A DNA stretch of 64,000 nt from an uncultured Oscillospiraceae bacterium (GTDB lineage: Bacteria; Bacillota; Clostridia; Oscillospirales; Ruminococcaceae), in the NCBI GenBank assembly GCA_934465295.1, contig CAKSKU010000001.1, positions 248,001-312,000 on the forward strand, given 5' to 3'. How positions within the stretch are numbered: the first letter of the stretch is position 1; every line of letters begins with the position of its first letter. The notes under the pieces were generated by a model, which did not search any database, had not been told where the DNA came from, and saw only the letters and a program-made list of their open reading frames with translations. Both the position numbers and the translations under genes were made by a program. Below, in pieces: positions 1 to 8,425 of the stretch.

Positions 1-119
1 TAAATGAGGGCAGGATACCGCCCGACGGGATAGCTGATATCCTTGACAAAAAGGACAGAAATTACGCAGGAAAGACTGCTGCTCCCTACGGACTTTATCT
101 GAACAGAGTTTTTTACTGA
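1..119 (+). CDS. truA: tRNA pseudouridine synthase A, C-terminal end (partial)
   Basis: Only the last 38 codons of a gene entering from the left edge are present, ending at TGA 117-119. The ending GKTAAPYGLYLNRVFY matches the conserved C-terminus of TruA, which makes pseudouridine at positions 38-40 of the tRNA anticodon arm. The catalytic aspartate lies outside the window. It runs in the same direction as the DUF5711 gene 33 bases downstream and is probably co-transcribed with it. Identification rests on this short tail alone. Confidence 0.75.
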   Translation, partial: NEGRIPPDGIADILDKKDRNYAGKTAAPYGLYLNRVFY

Positions 120-152
120 TAATGGGGATATATGACTTGAAAGGACTAAAAA

Positions 153-1343
153 ATGGCTGTAACTGATGTTTCCGATCTTAAAAAAAGACGGCAGAGGAAA
201 AAATTTGGCCGCTTTTTGAAGAAATTCATCATAATTTTCATACTTGCTTTAGCGGTCGTTCTGCTTATATTCACGAAAAGCTCGTGGTACCCTAAGCTTG
301 ACGGTATTCTTACGAAGATACCCGTTGCGGACAACACGGCAGAGCTTGCGGGGGGAAATTTTCCTATTGCTATTGAGGGCGGTGCGGCATATCAGCTTGA
401 AACTGTTGATAACGCTATCGCTGTGCTTGACGACTCGCACTATTTTGTATATGACACGAACGGAAAGAGCATTTTCACCCAGCAGCACACAATGGCGAAC
501 CCTATACTGACCGTTTCGCCGAAAAAGGCTCTTATTTACGACATCGGCGGAAACTCCTTCAGCCTTATGAGCAAATACAAGAGCATATACAAGATCGACA
601 CGGACTACCCTATCCTGCTTGCGAAGCTTAGCGACAGTGACAAGGCGGCGATCGTGACGAAGGATGACAAGTTCCTTGCGGTAATGAAAATTTTCGACGG
701 AACGGGAAAAAATATTTTCAATTACAGTTCTATCGAACGCATTATCGATGTAACGTTCACGGGCGACAGCGGCGGCTGTTACATCACAACTATCGGCTCA
801 AAGGACGGAGTTCTTGTTTCAAAGATACTTTATTACCGCTTTGACAAGATAGATCATGACGATGCAGGAAACCCTGTGCCGATATGGCAGACGGAATATC
901 TTGAAACGCTTGCGGTCTCGGTAAGGCTTTTCGGAAGCGACAGGATCATTGTTTTCGGTGATAATTTAAGTGCGGTATACGACACGGAGGGGCAGCTCAT
1001 CTCTACATATCAATACACCCGTGAGCTTACGGGGTTTGACTCGAACAGCAACATAGCTGCGCTCGTTTTCAACAACACCGAGCAGCGAAGCTCCGAGATC
1101 GTTACGTTTGACTGTGAGACGGGTGAAGAACACACCTTTGACACGGATTTCACCGTAAACAGCATACACGTTTATGATTCTGAGGTATATATTCACAATA
1201 ACCGTGACATTATCGCATACAATATACTCGGGGAGGAAGTTTCAAATGCGGAGCTTTCGGAGGATTATGACGATTTCAGGAAGCTGGGTACGAATGTATT
1301 CCTTCTCGGATATGATACCATAAACAAAATAGATTTTAACTAA
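153..1343 (+). CDS. DUF5711 family membrane-anchored protein
   Basis: A 396-residue protein with a basic N-terminus (KKRRQRKK), one transmembrane helix at about residues 24-43, and a large extracytoplasmic domain rich in beta strands, which fits a beta-propeller-like WD/PQQ fold. This layout matches the DUF5711 family of Clostridia, whose function is not established. The start follows GAAAGGA at good spacing. A CvpA-family gene begins 9 bases after the stop, so the two are very likely co-expressed and may act together at the membrane; that functional link is inferred from position only. Confidence 0.75.
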   Translation: MAVTDVSDLKKRRQRKKFGRFLKKFIIIFILALAVVLLIFTKSSWYPKLDGILTKIPVADNTAELAGGNFPIAIEGGAAYQLETVDNAIAVLDDSHYFVYDTNGKSIFTQQHTMANPILTVSPKKALIYDIGGNSFSLMSKYKSIYKIDTDYPILLAKLSDSDKAAIVTKDDKFLAVMKIFDGTGKNIFNYSSIERIIDVTFTGDSGGCYITTIGSKDGVLVSKILYYRFDKIDHDDAGNPVPIWQTEYLETLAVSVRLFGSDRIIVFGDNLSAVYDTEGQLISTYQYTRELTGFDSNSNIAALVFNNTEQRSSEIVTFDCETGEEHTFDTDFTVNSIHVYDSEVYIHNNRDIIAYNILGEEVSNAELSEDYDDFRKLGTNVFLLGYDTINKIDFN

Positions 1344-1352
1344 GGAACGGCA

Positions 1353-2207
1353 ATGACTTTTATATCGGAACATTTACTTGACATAATTACGGTACTTCTT
1401 ATAATTATCATCACCTTTTGGGGATATAAAAAAGGTATTCTGCAGATGGTGATATCGCTTGCGGGATTTTTCGCTGCGGCGGCGCTTGCAGGATTTGTGA
1501 GCAATGTCACTTATGAATATGTATATTTCAAGGTCGTTCAGCCGTCGGTGATGGAATATATCCAAACCGAGGCTGATAAGCTTTCCGAAGAATACTCGCA
1601 GGAAAAGCTGCTTGAAAAATTCGGGATAATTCTTCCCGACGATGAAGAAACGGATGAACAGACGGACTTGACGAATGATGAAATTAGTGGTAAACTTAAC
1701 AGTATATTCAAAGAATACTGCGGAAGGATAACCGAGTCCCTGAAGGGAGTTATCCCCGATGAGATACTTGAAAGTGCTGACAGATACCTTGAAGAAAACA
1801 GGCTTGACAGGGAGACGGCACTCGGTAATACCGAGGACATAAAAAGCTCCGCTGTGACGCTCATCGAATCGGAGATCGTTCGTCCCGTTATGCTGACGAC
1901 GGTCAAAAACGTGATATTCTTTATAACCTTTACGGTCATTTGCATAATCATTTCGGTGCTTTTAAGGGCTGTGAAAATTATACGGAAGATAGAGGCTATA
2001 AAAAAGCCCGACTCATTCTTCGGAGGGGTGCTTGGGTTTATATACTCTGTTCTGACAATTATGGCAATTTCGCTGCTTTGCAGCATATTTATAAAGCTGA
2101 CGGCAAATGAGAACTCAGTTCTGAACACGGGTGTTATTGAAAAGACTTATATTTTCAAGCACGCTTATTCGATGAGCTTCTTTCTGCTGACGGTTTTATT
2201 CAAATAA
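1353..2207 (+). CDS. CvpA family membrane protein
   Basis: A 284-residue protein with two N-terminal membrane segments (about residues 8-50), a long acidic soluble insertion (about 65-180), and two more membrane segments near residues 190-210 and 225-250. The N-terminal pattern (DIITVLLIIIITFWGYKKG) and the charged loop between helices fit the CvpA (colicin V production) family. The molecular role in Gram-positives is poorly defined. The insertion between helices 2 and 3 is longer than in the compact proteobacterial CvpA. It lies 9 bases after the DUF5711 gene and 18 before the Clp ATPase, suggesting one operon. Confidence 0.7.
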   Translation: MTFISEHLLDIITVLLIIIITFWGYKKGILQMVISLAGFFAAAALAGFVSNVTYEYVYFKVVQPSVMEYIQTEADKLSEEYSQEKLLEKFGIILPDDEETDEQTDLTNDEISGKLNSIFKEYCGRITESLKGVIPDEILESADRYLEENRLDRETALGNTEDIKSSAVTLIESEIVRPVMLTTVKNVIFFITFTVICIIISVLLRAVKIIRKIEAIKKPDSFFGGVLGFIYSVLTIMAISLLCSIFIKLTANENSVLNTGVIEKTYIFKHAYSMSFFLLTVLFK

Positions 2208-2225
2208 AAGTTTGGAGGACATTAA

Positions 2226-4532
2226 ATGCTTTGTACAAGATGTAAGAAAAGGACTGCTGTGGTATTTATTACGGCAATACAGGGCGAAGAAAATCACAAT
2301 GAGGGTCTTTGCCTTGTATGCGCCAAGCAGCTTGGAATACCGCAGGTAAAAGAATATATGGAGCAGATGGGAATGACCGATCAGGACGTTGAGGAGATCT
2401 CCGACGAGCTTACGGACATCACCGAAAATGACGATGGAGGCTTCTTCAAAAAGGGCGGCACGGCTGGCTTCCCGAACTTTCTCCAGAACCTTATGGGAGG
2501 ACTTCCGAAGGGCTTTGAGGCATTTGCAAAGTCTGAACCAAGCACTGAGGAGGACAACGCTTCGGGCGAAGCTGTGACCGAGGAGACCGAAAAGAAGGGC
2601 AAGAACGCCCGTCAGAGGAAAATGAAGTCGCTCAACACCTACTGCGACAATCTTTCGCAGAAGGCTGAGGAGGGCAAGCTTGACCATATTGTCGGCAGAG
2701 ACAGGGAGATCGCACGAACGATACAGATACTCTCACGCCGACAGAAGAACAACCCTTGTCTTATCGGTGAGCCGGGCGTCGGCAAGACCGCTATCGCAGA
2801 GGGCATTGCGCAGAAGATCGCCGAGGGTGAAGTTCCTTTCAATCTCAGAGACAAAAAGGTTTATCTGCTCGATCTGACGGCACTCATTGCGGGAACACAG
2901 TTCAGAGGTCAGTTTGAGAGCCGTATGAAGGCGCTTATCGATGAGATAAAAAATGCGGGAAACATCATTCTGTTCGTTGACGAGATACACAATCTTGTCG
3001 GAACGGGCGGTGACAACGAGGGTTCGATGAATGCTGCGAATATCCTCAAGCCTGCGCTTTCACGAGGCGAGGTTCAGGTCATCGGTGCGACGACCTTCAA
3101 GGAATACCGCAAATACATTGAAAAGGACAGTGCGCTCGAAAGGCGTTTCCAGCCTGTTACGGTAAACGAGCCTTCCGTCAGCGAGACGGAGCAGGTTCTT
3201 CTCGGCATCAGGCAGTATTATGAGGAGCATCACAAGGTAAAGATCACGGACGAACTGCTGAAAATGTGTGCGGTTCTTTCGGAACGATACATCAACGATC
3301 GTTTTCTTCCCGACAAGGCTATCGATCTGCTTGACGAAGCCTGCGCTTGCAGAAGCATACGCAGCACGGAGCTTAGCAGGCTTGATTCGATAAAGAAGGA
3401 GCTTGAAAAGGAAGAACAGAATGTTGCCGAGATAGAAGAAGCGGCTGAACCCGATTTTGAAAAGCTTGCAAATGCAAAGGCTGAGGTCTTAAGGCTCAAA
3501 AAAGACCTTGAAGAAGCCGAAGCTGCTGCGGAAAAGGTTTATGTTACCGAGGAAGATCTTTCAAAGGTAATTGAGCTTTGGACGGGAATTCCTGCAAGCA
3601 AGGTAGTTGAGAGCGAATACAAGAAGCTTGAAAACCTTGAAAACAAGCTGCGTGAGAAGATTATCGGTCAGGACGAAGCGGTATCGCTCGTCTGCAAGGC
3701 TATAAAGCGCACGAGGGTACAGCTTTCCAAGCGCAGGAGACCTGCATCGTTCATATTTGTAGGACCCACGGGCGTCGGCAAGACCGAGCTTGTAAAGGTG
3801 CTTGCGTCCGAGCTTTTTGACGGCACAGACCCGCTTATCCGACTTGACATGACCGAATATATGGAGAAATACTCGGTATCGCGTCTTATCGGCTCGCCTC
3901 CGGGATATGTCGGCTATGACGAGGCTGGACAGCTCACGGAAAAGGTTCGCAGAAAGCCCTACTCGGTGGTTCTTTTTGACGAGATCGAAAAGGCGCACCC
4001 CGATGTAATGAACATTCTGCTCCAGATACTTGACGAGGGCAGAGTTACCGACTCTCAGGGCAGGACGGTAAATTTTGAGAACACGATCATTGTTATGACG
4101 TCCAATGCAGGCTCGACCGACAAGTCAACGGGCATCGGCTTCAACAAGACCGAGTCGGAAGTCTCGAAGGAAAAGTCGATGAAGGCACTTTCTGACTTCC
4201 TGCGTCCCGAATTTCTTAGCCGAATCGATGAGATCGTGACATTTGCGCCGCTCACAAAGGAAAACTACGAGGACATTGCTGCGCTTATGCTTGACGAGAT
4301 GAAGGATCCTCTTGCAGAAAAGGGCATCACGCTCAAATACAGCAAAAAGGCTCTTACAGCTATCGCAGACAAGGCGTTCGGACAGAAGTTCGGCGCTCGT
4401 GACATCCGCCGAGTTATTCGTGAAGAGATCGAGGACAAGGTTGCGGAGCTTATCATCACAAGCACGGCGAACCCATTCAAGACGATCAAGATCGGTGAGA
4501 AAAAGGGTGAGATCGAGGTTACTGCGGAATAA
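2226..4532 (+). CDS. clpE: ClpE-type ATP-dependent Clp protease unfoldase
   Basis: A 768-residue Hsp100 AAA+ unfoldase that should feed proteins to ClpP. The N-terminus carries a zinc finger made of two CxxC pairs (C3/C6 and C29/C32), as in ClpE and McsA, in place of the double Clp-N repeat of ClpC. Two AAA+ domains follow, with Walker A motifs GEPGVGKT near residue 182 and GPTGVGKT near residue 512. A coiled-coil middle region (about 385-440) lies between them, and a C-terminal D2-small domain ends the protein. The start follows TTTGGAGGAC. No CtsR/HrcA operator was recognised. A terminator follows at once. ClpC is the alternative name, but the zinc finger favours ClpE. Confidence 0.88.
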   Translation: MLCTRCKKRTAVVFITAIQGEENHNEGLCLVCAKQLGIPQVKEYMEQMGMTDQDVEEISDELTDITENDDGGFFKKGGTAGFPNFLQNLMGGLPKGFEAFAKSEPSTEEDNASGEAVTEETEKKGKNARQRKMKSLNTYCDNLSQKAEEGKLDHIVGRDREIARTIQILSRRQKNNPCLIGEPGVGKTAIAEGIAQKIAEGEVPFNLRDKKVYLLDLTALIAGTQFRGQFESRMKALIDEIKNAGNIILFVDEIHNLVGTGGDNEGSMNAANILKPALSRGEVQVIGATTFKEYRKYIEKDSALERRFQPVTVNEPSVSETEQVLLGIRQYYEEHHKVKITDELLKMCAVLSERYINDRFLPDKAIDLLDEACACRSIRSTELSRLDSIKKELEKEEQNVAEIEEAAEPDFEKLANAKAEVLRLKKDLEEAEAAAEKVYVTEEDLSKVIELWTGIPASKVVESEYKKLENLENKLREKIIGQDEAVSLVCKAIKRTRVQLSKRRRPASFIFVGPTGVGKTELVKVLASELFDGTDPLIRLDMTEYMEKYSVSRLIGSPPGYVGYDEAGQLTEKVRRKPYSVVLFDEIEKAHPDVMNILLQILDEGRVTDSQGRTVNFENTIIVMTSNAGSTDKSTGIGFNKTESEVSKEKSMKALSDFLRPEFLSRIDEIVTFAPLTKENYEDIAALMLDEMKDPLAEKGITLKYSKKALTAIADKAFGQKFGARDIRRVIREEIEDKVAELIITSTANPFKTIKIGEKKGEIEVTAE

Positions 4533-4539
4533 AAGATTA

Positions 4540-4571
4540 GAGTCAGTCTTTTTGGGGCTGGCTCTTTTTTT
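4540..4571 (+). terminator. Terminator after clpE
   Basis: GAGTCAG (4540-4546) pairs with CTGGCTC (4558-4564) with one G-T pair, followed by a run of T. It ends the rightward operon. Confidence 0.75.
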
Positions 4572-4584
4572 GCGGTATTTGGTT

Positions 4585-4623
4585 GATAAAAATAGCCGTC
4601 CTGCATTTTTGGCTGCAGGACGG
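4585..4623 (-). terminator. Terminator for the leftward small-gene cluster
   Basis: CCGTCCTGCA (4596-4605) pairs perfectly with TGCAGGACGG (4614-4623). Read on the minus strand it is followed by TATTTTTAT. It faces the clpE terminator, so the two transcription units converge here. Confidence 0.75.
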
Positions 4624-4633
4624 GTATGTTAAT

Positions 4634-4789
4634 TCATTCGAGTATTTCAAAAAATTCGGGCGGATAAAGATAATCTTCCGAAGTTTCATCAATTATTCTG
4701 TACCAACCTCTTTCAATGGAGATGACATCGTAGACTTTGCCGTTTAGCAGCGCAAGAGGGTCGCTTTCGCCAATGTATTTAACCTTCAT
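4634..4789 (-). CDS. Small acidic hypothetical protein (51 aa)
   Basis: A short reading frame beginning MKVKYIGESDPLALLNGKVY and ending PPEFFEILE. The composition and the regular spacing of aromatic residues (Y20, W29, Y30, Y40, Y42) look like a small compact beta fold of a real protein. It is the last gene of the leftward cluster and is followed by a terminator. No good Shine-Dalgarno precedes the ATG, and the frame stays open about 25 codons upstream without a start codon, so it may be the remnant of a longer protein. The function is unknown; small proteins in such clusters are often immunity proteins. Confidence 0.5.
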   Translation of the reverse strand: MKVKYIGESDPLALLNGKVYDVISIERGWYRIIDETSEDYLYPPEFFEILE

Positions 4790-4928
4790 CGCACCATTAT
4801 TCGCAGGTTCAACAGAATAGTTTTTTTCTGTTTCTGTGTTACTTTTATATTACCACTTCCGTAAGAATTTATTTTTGCCTTTGGCTGATATTATATCACT
4901 TTTGATGTTTGTGTCAAAAATATGATCA

Positions 4929-5183
4929 TTAGCTTAAATATTTTCGTGTATATTCTGTCTGTTCAAATTCAATTTTGTTTCCCTTTCGGCTGATTTTAAG
5001 AACTATGGGAGCAGGAACTTCATCTTTAAGACCGGAAACACCTTTGTCGGGGTCATGGTATTGTAACCAAAGGTCATTTTTGCCCCAGCATTTCGGTAAC
5101 TTTTTTGCTTTTTCAAAATCAAAGCCATTAACAGAACAATAATCTTTTATTTCCTGTTCCCAATCAATAAATAACTGACACAT
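4929..5183 (-). CDS. Small hypothetical protein downstream of the JAMM-domain gene
   Basis: An 84-residue protein, MCQLFIDWEQEIKDYCSVNG at its start, with no membrane segment. Its start lies one base after the stop of the JAMM-like gene, and its Shine-Dalgarno AGGAGG is formed by the last codons of that gene, so translation is very likely coupled. This order is what is expected for a toxin followed by its immunity protein, but that role is inferred from arrangement only. I do not recognise the family. Confidence 0.65.
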   Translation of the reverse strand: MCQLFIDWEQEIKDYCSVNGFDFEKAKKLPKCWGKNDLWLQYHDPDKGVSGLKDEVPAPIVLKISRKGNKIEFEQTEYTRKYLS

Positions 5184-5184
5184 A

Positions 5185-5652
5185 TCAATACCTCCTCTTT
5201 TCAAATGTTCTGAAATCCCCTTTTGAATTATATATAACGGAGATTTCCTGCTTAAAACTATCCAAAATCGAATAATCACCGTCAGAAGGCTGCATACAAA
5301 GAAAATCTGTTCCCGGGTGAGTGTGACCACTCCACTTAAATCCCTCGGAAGCCAATTTTTTAGCCTCTGCCTTATCAACATTTACGCCGCTTTTATCTCC
5401 TCTTATAACAAGTCTGTTGTTGCCTTTTGTGAACATTGCAAACTCATCACCGGTAACGGCAGTGAAAGCAGAAAGATCAGACATATTGACCTCTGATTTA
5501 TTTACTAAAACTCTGCTGTCATATTCGGATAAGAAATCAAGCAGTTTCTTTTGGCGATTATTCAACTCAACACCAATTATCAAAATAGCATTGGGGTTTC
5601 CTTTCCCTGTATGCGATTGTTCAATCGGACTTTCAATATTGGATATTTTCAT
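5185..5652 (-). CDS. JAMM/JAB-like domain protein (candidate polymorphic-toxin domain)
   Basis: A 155-residue protein. Near residues 108-126 it carries GHTHPG followed by PSDGDY, which fits the JAMM metalloprotease signature HxHP...SxxD (H110, H112, P113, S123, D126). JAB-fold peptidases occur as C-terminal warheads of polymorphic toxins. The start is set by the promoter: a TATAAT box overlaps the upstream in-frame ATG at 5673, so that ATG cannot be on the transcript; the next ATG (5652) has AGGAAG at good spacing. A coupled 84-residue gene follows. No secretion signal is visible, so it may be an orphan domain or act inside the cell. Confidence 0.6.
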   Translation of the reverse strand: MKISNIESPIEQSHTGKGNPNAILIIGVELNNRQKKLLDFLSEYDSRVLVNKSEVNMSDLSAFTAVTGDEFAMFTKGNNRLVIRGDKSGVNVDKAEAKKLASEGFKWSGHTHPGTDFLCMQPSDGDYSILDSFKQEISVIYNSKGDFRTFEKRRY

Positions 5653-5671
5653 TAGTTCACTTCCTGCTTTC

Positions 5672-5699
5672 ATTATACCACTTTACGAAGCATTGTCAA
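5672..5699 (-). promoter_or_regulatory. Consensus sigma-A promoter for the JAMM-domain gene
   Basis: On the minus strand TTGACA (5694-5699) and TATAAT (5672-5677) are separated by 16 bp. Both hexamers are perfect. It places the transcription start after the first in-frame ATG and decides the start codon at 5652. Confidence 0.8.
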
Positions 5700-5818
5700 C
5701 ACTTTTCAGCGATTTATTTTCACTCTTAAACGTGCCGCCAAAATTTCTGCATAGCAAAGAAGCTCTATGGCATAAAAGCAGACTGTTGTTTTGCTTTGTT
5801 TAAAAACATAAAGCGTTT

Positions 5819-6007
5819 TTAATCTATCTGAAACATCTTTAATTCTTCGTCAGTCAGTTCACTGGATTTTTTATTATTCAGTTTACAATATTCGTCAAGC
5901 TTCCTTATGTTATACATTGGAGCTGATTCATCAAACGGTAAAGTAAAAACACCCATATCATCAAAATCTTTTATATAATCCAAATCATCAATTATGTTTT
6001 CTGACAT
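5819..6007 (-). CDS. Small acidic hypothetical protein (62 aa)
   Basis: A 62-residue acidic protein beginning MSENIIDDLDYIKDFDDMGV. The ATG at 6007 is chosen because GGAGG lies 8 bases upstream; a longer in-frame start at 6049 lacks such a site. There is no signal peptide or membrane segment. It sits between two other small genes of the same strand in what looks like an immunity-gene cluster. Function unknown. Confidence 0.55.
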   Translation of the reverse strand: MSENIIDDLDYIKDFDDMGVFTLPFDESAPMYNIRKLDEYCKLNNKKSSELTDEELKMFQID

Positions 6008-6071
6008 TTTAGTTACCTCCATAATTTTGCTGTTTTTTTGATCAGGCAAGGCAAGCGTGTTGATTATGTAT

Positions 6072-6281
6072 TTATATATCTGCGATCAAGTTGAGTATAT
6101 CCTCACACATTTGACCCGCTTCATTCAACCCATTATCGGAAATTCCGTGCAGCTGCATATATTCTGACACGTTATCCACAAATTCTTCAACTTCATCTGT
6201 GGACATATCGGAATTAAAATCTGTACGAACGCCAACTTTTTTTAGTAGATCTATCTGCTCTTTATTAAAATCTGCGATCAT
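6072..6281 (-). CDS. Small acidic hypothetical protein (69 aa)
   Basis: A 69-residue acidic, mostly helical protein (MIADFNKEQIDLLKKVGV at its start) preceded by AAAGGAAAG about 9 bases before ATG. It contains no cysteines apart from one near the end and no membrane segment. It lies 64 bases before the next small gene on the same strand. The family is not recognised; a role as an immunity or orphan accessory protein is inferred from context only. Confidence 0.5.
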   Translation of the reverse strand: MIADFNKEQIDLLKKVGVRTDFNSDMSTDEVEEFVDNVSEYMQLHGISDNGLNEAGQMCEDILNLIADI

Positions 6282-6376
6282 TTATGCCACTTTCCTTTCG
6301 ATAAGCATTGTATGTGTTTTCCAAGGAGAGGGTTAGTTTTTTCGGATCAATTTCTGCATTTGGCTGCAAAATTATA

Positions 6377-6772
6377 TTATTTACAAGGCTCGCCTTCCAG
6401 CCAGTTTCGGCGGTATTCGTTAAGGCTCATTTCGTTTTCGCCGCCGTCATAATCGGGATAGGTGTTTTGCAAAATATCATTCCACCAATAGCAAACAGGA
6501 CATTTTTCATCCGTATTGTTATTGGCAAATGTATGCTTTCCGCAAACGGGACAGTCGAAGCCGTTTTTCACTGGCTGATTTTTTAATTCAGCCATTGCAG
6601 GAAATTCCTTATCAAAAACAGCCTTCCGATCTAAGGACAGCTTATCATAATCCGTCCAAAAATTCAGGATATTTTTCTTATCGAAGCTGAATAAAAGCGA
6701 TCCTATTTCATCCAAGTCATCAATTCTCCATATCCGGCTGTTTTTCGATTCCTTGTAAAAATCACTTAGCAT
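6377..6772 (-). CDS. CPCC-type cysteine-rich domain protein
   Basis: A 131-residue protein whose C-terminal half holds CPVCGKHTF and CPVCYWWND, that is, two CPxC pairs (C74/C77 and C91/C94) that look like a zinc site. The ending, with NEYRRNWLEGEP, is typical of the cysteine-rich CPCC family often found among toxin-immunity genes. The start at 6772 is chosen because a promoter (6822-6850) lies over the upstream in-frame starts and AAAGGTG precedes this ATG. It heads the leftward cluster of small genes. Function unknown. Confidence 0.6.
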   Translation of the reverse strand: MLSDFYKESKNSRIWRIDDLDEIGSLLFSFDKKNILNFWTDYDKLSLDRKAVFDKEFPAMAELKNQPVKNGFDCPVCGKHTFANNNTDEKCPVCYWWNDILQNTYPDYDGGENEMSLNEYRRNWLEGEPCK

Positions 6773-6821
6773 TTTCGTCCACACCTTTCTGCAAGAGCTT
6801 TTTGTCATATATACTACTATT

Positions 6822-6850
6822 ATTTTATCAGTAAATTCATCGGATGTCAA
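6822..6850 (-). promoter_or_regulatory. Promoter of the CPCC gene
   Basis: Minus-strand TTGACA (6845-6850), 17-bp spacer, TAAAAT (6822-6827). It overlaps the longer open frame and so supports a later start codon. Confidence 0.65.
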
Positions 6851-7014
6851 TGGGGATTGGAGAAACTCTGCGGCATTATATTAAGCAATCCTTCAATAAT
6901 TTATGTGAAGAATTTTATCGTGGACGATGATCCCGATGATACTTCCGAAATGTTCTTGTCAAGCAAAATTGTAACACTTTCCCAAAAAATCAAGCCATCC
7001 GTTTCTGCCAAGGT

Positions 7015-7362
7015 GTAAGACCGTTGGGTAAAGCGAAAGGGGTCTTAGGGGTGTTACCACTAAATCAATGCGATATTGTGAAGCTATGCGTAACAATATG
7101 GCTATTGAGTATAGCCTTATTGATTGAAGCAGGAAAAATAGCCCGAAATCATATACCCCAAAATAGCCCTGCCGCAGAGGTAAAGTGCAGCGGCGAATGA
7201 AGGAGGTATCGGACTATAAGTGAGGTAAACGGCAGTTCGCTTTCAATCTGCTTGATAAACGAGAGGATAATCGAACACAACAACAGATTTTTTATCGCCA
7301 ATAATGTGGACGGCGAACGGGTACGGGATTACATTAGGTCCTGCATCTTCAACTATAAATAG
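7015..7362 (+). pseudogene. Decayed coding remnant, unidentified
   Basis: One frame reads protein-like sequence from about 7015 to TGA at 7198 (RPLGKAKGVLGVLP near its start), then, in the same frame, continues to TAG at 7360 (VNGSSLSICLINERIIEHNN in the second half). The second half looks like a genuine protein C-terminus. A frameshift or stop mutation near 7194-7220 would explain the break. It lies at the left of a decayed mobile island. The source gene is not recognised, and no start signal was seen. Confidence 0.35.
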
Positions 7363-7393
7363 AATATATTTTGATTGTTCAACAGGTTGGTTA

Positions 7394-7422
7394 TTGTTCT
7401 TTATAGTATTCTATGATATAAT
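7394..7422 (+). promoter_or_regulatory. Promoter of the XRE-methyltransferase gene
   Basis: TTGTTC (7394-7399), 17-bp spacer, TATAAT (7417-7422), then AGGAGG (7431-7436) and ATG at 7444. The transcript leader is only about 15 bases. Confidence 0.65.
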
Positions 7423-7443
7423 TTCAACAAAGGAGGATAAGGT

Positions 7444-8277
7444 ATGAACATTGGCAGAACAATATCCGAAAAAAGAAAGGCACTCCGACTTACTCAACAA
7501 GCATTAGCTGAAAAGCTGAATGTTTCTTTTCAAGCAGTTTCCAAATGGGAAAATGATACTTCCTGCCCCGACATTGAGCTTCTTCCGCATATTGCAGCTG
7601 TTCTTAACATTTCCATAGACTCTCTGCTCGGTTATACTTCGCAGTCGATAACGGATTATGACGATCGCTACAATACCGAAGGGTATTACTGGGGCTTAAA
7701 GCCGAACGACTTGTGTTATGAGATAATGCGAATTATGCCGCCCATAAAACCATATAAGGTGCTGGACATTGGTTGCGGCGAGGGAAAGGACGCTGTTTTT
7801 CTCGCAAGAAACGGTTATAATGTAACAGCCTTTGACGCTTCGGAACAAGGCTTGTCTAAAGCAAGGGAGCTTGCTGATATAAATGGTGTAAAGATTGATT
7901 TTTTCAAAGCAGATGTGAGAGATTTTAGGCTTGATACAAATTATGATATTATCTTTTCAAGCGGCGTATTTCATTATATTCCGCACGAACTGCGTGAAAG
8001 CGTTGTCAACGATCTGAAAGCACATACAACTCCGAATGGTATCAATGTTATAAATGTTTTCGTACAGAAACCCTTTATCCCTTTGCCACCCGATTCGGAA
8101 AAAGGCGAGTTTGTGGTGGATAGTTGGAAGTCGGGTGAACTGTTTATGTATTTTTACGATTGGCTGTTCCATAAAAATGAGGAGTGGATTTTTGACTGCA
8201 ATAGCAGCGGTGTTCCTCACAAGCATTGTATGGATGTACTGATTGCTGAAAAAAGTATGATAAATTCATCGAAATAG
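7444..8277 (+). CDS. XRE-family regulator fused to a SAM-dependent methyltransferase
   Basis: A 277-residue two-domain protein. Residues 1-60 are a helix-turn-helix of the XRE type (LTQQALAEKLNVSFQAVSKW). Residues about 95-275 are a class I methyltransferase of the TehB-like type, with SAM motif I VLDIGCGEGKDAVFLA near residue 102. The fusion suggests DNA-targeted regulation coupled to a small-molecule or oxyanion methylation response, but the substrate cannot be read. It has its own promoter and terminator, making it a single-gene unit. It stands between a decayed reading frame and a CoA-transferase fragment, in an island with signs of transfer. Confidence 0.8.
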   Translation: MNIGRTISEKRKALRLTQQALAEKLNVSFQAVSKWENDTSCPDIELLPHIAAVLNISIDSLLGYTSQSITDYDDRYNTEGYYWGLKPNDLCYEIMRIMPPIKPYKVLDIGCGEGKDAVFLARNGYNVTAFDASEQGLSKARELADINGVKIDFFKADVRDFRLDTNYDIIFSSGVFHYIPHELRESVVNDLKAHTTPNGINVINVFVQKPFIPLPPDSEKGEFVVDSWKSGELFMYFYDWLFHKNEEWIFDCNSSGVPHKHCMDVLIAEKSMINSSK

Positions 8278-8327
8278 CGCTCAGCGGAGAAATCTGCTAT
8301 TTATCTAACAGATTACTAAAAAAAGAT

Positions 8328-8363
8328 GACCAAAGAGAGATGATTTCTTCTTTGGTCGTTTTT
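8328..8363 (+). terminator. Terminator after the XRE-methyltransferase gene
   Basis: GACCAAAGA (8328-8336) pairs with TCTTTGGTC (8349-8357), followed by GTTTTT. Confidence 0.75.
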
Positions 8364-8425
8364 CATATTCGTATACTAACAGGCTTAATGGATCGGCTCT
8401 GTATCGGCGTTAGTTGAGTTGATAA

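Noticed and set aside
2196..4606. Antisense frames over the Clp gene
   Set aside because: They are mirror frames of a strongly biased coding region, with no ribosome sites and no family-like text.
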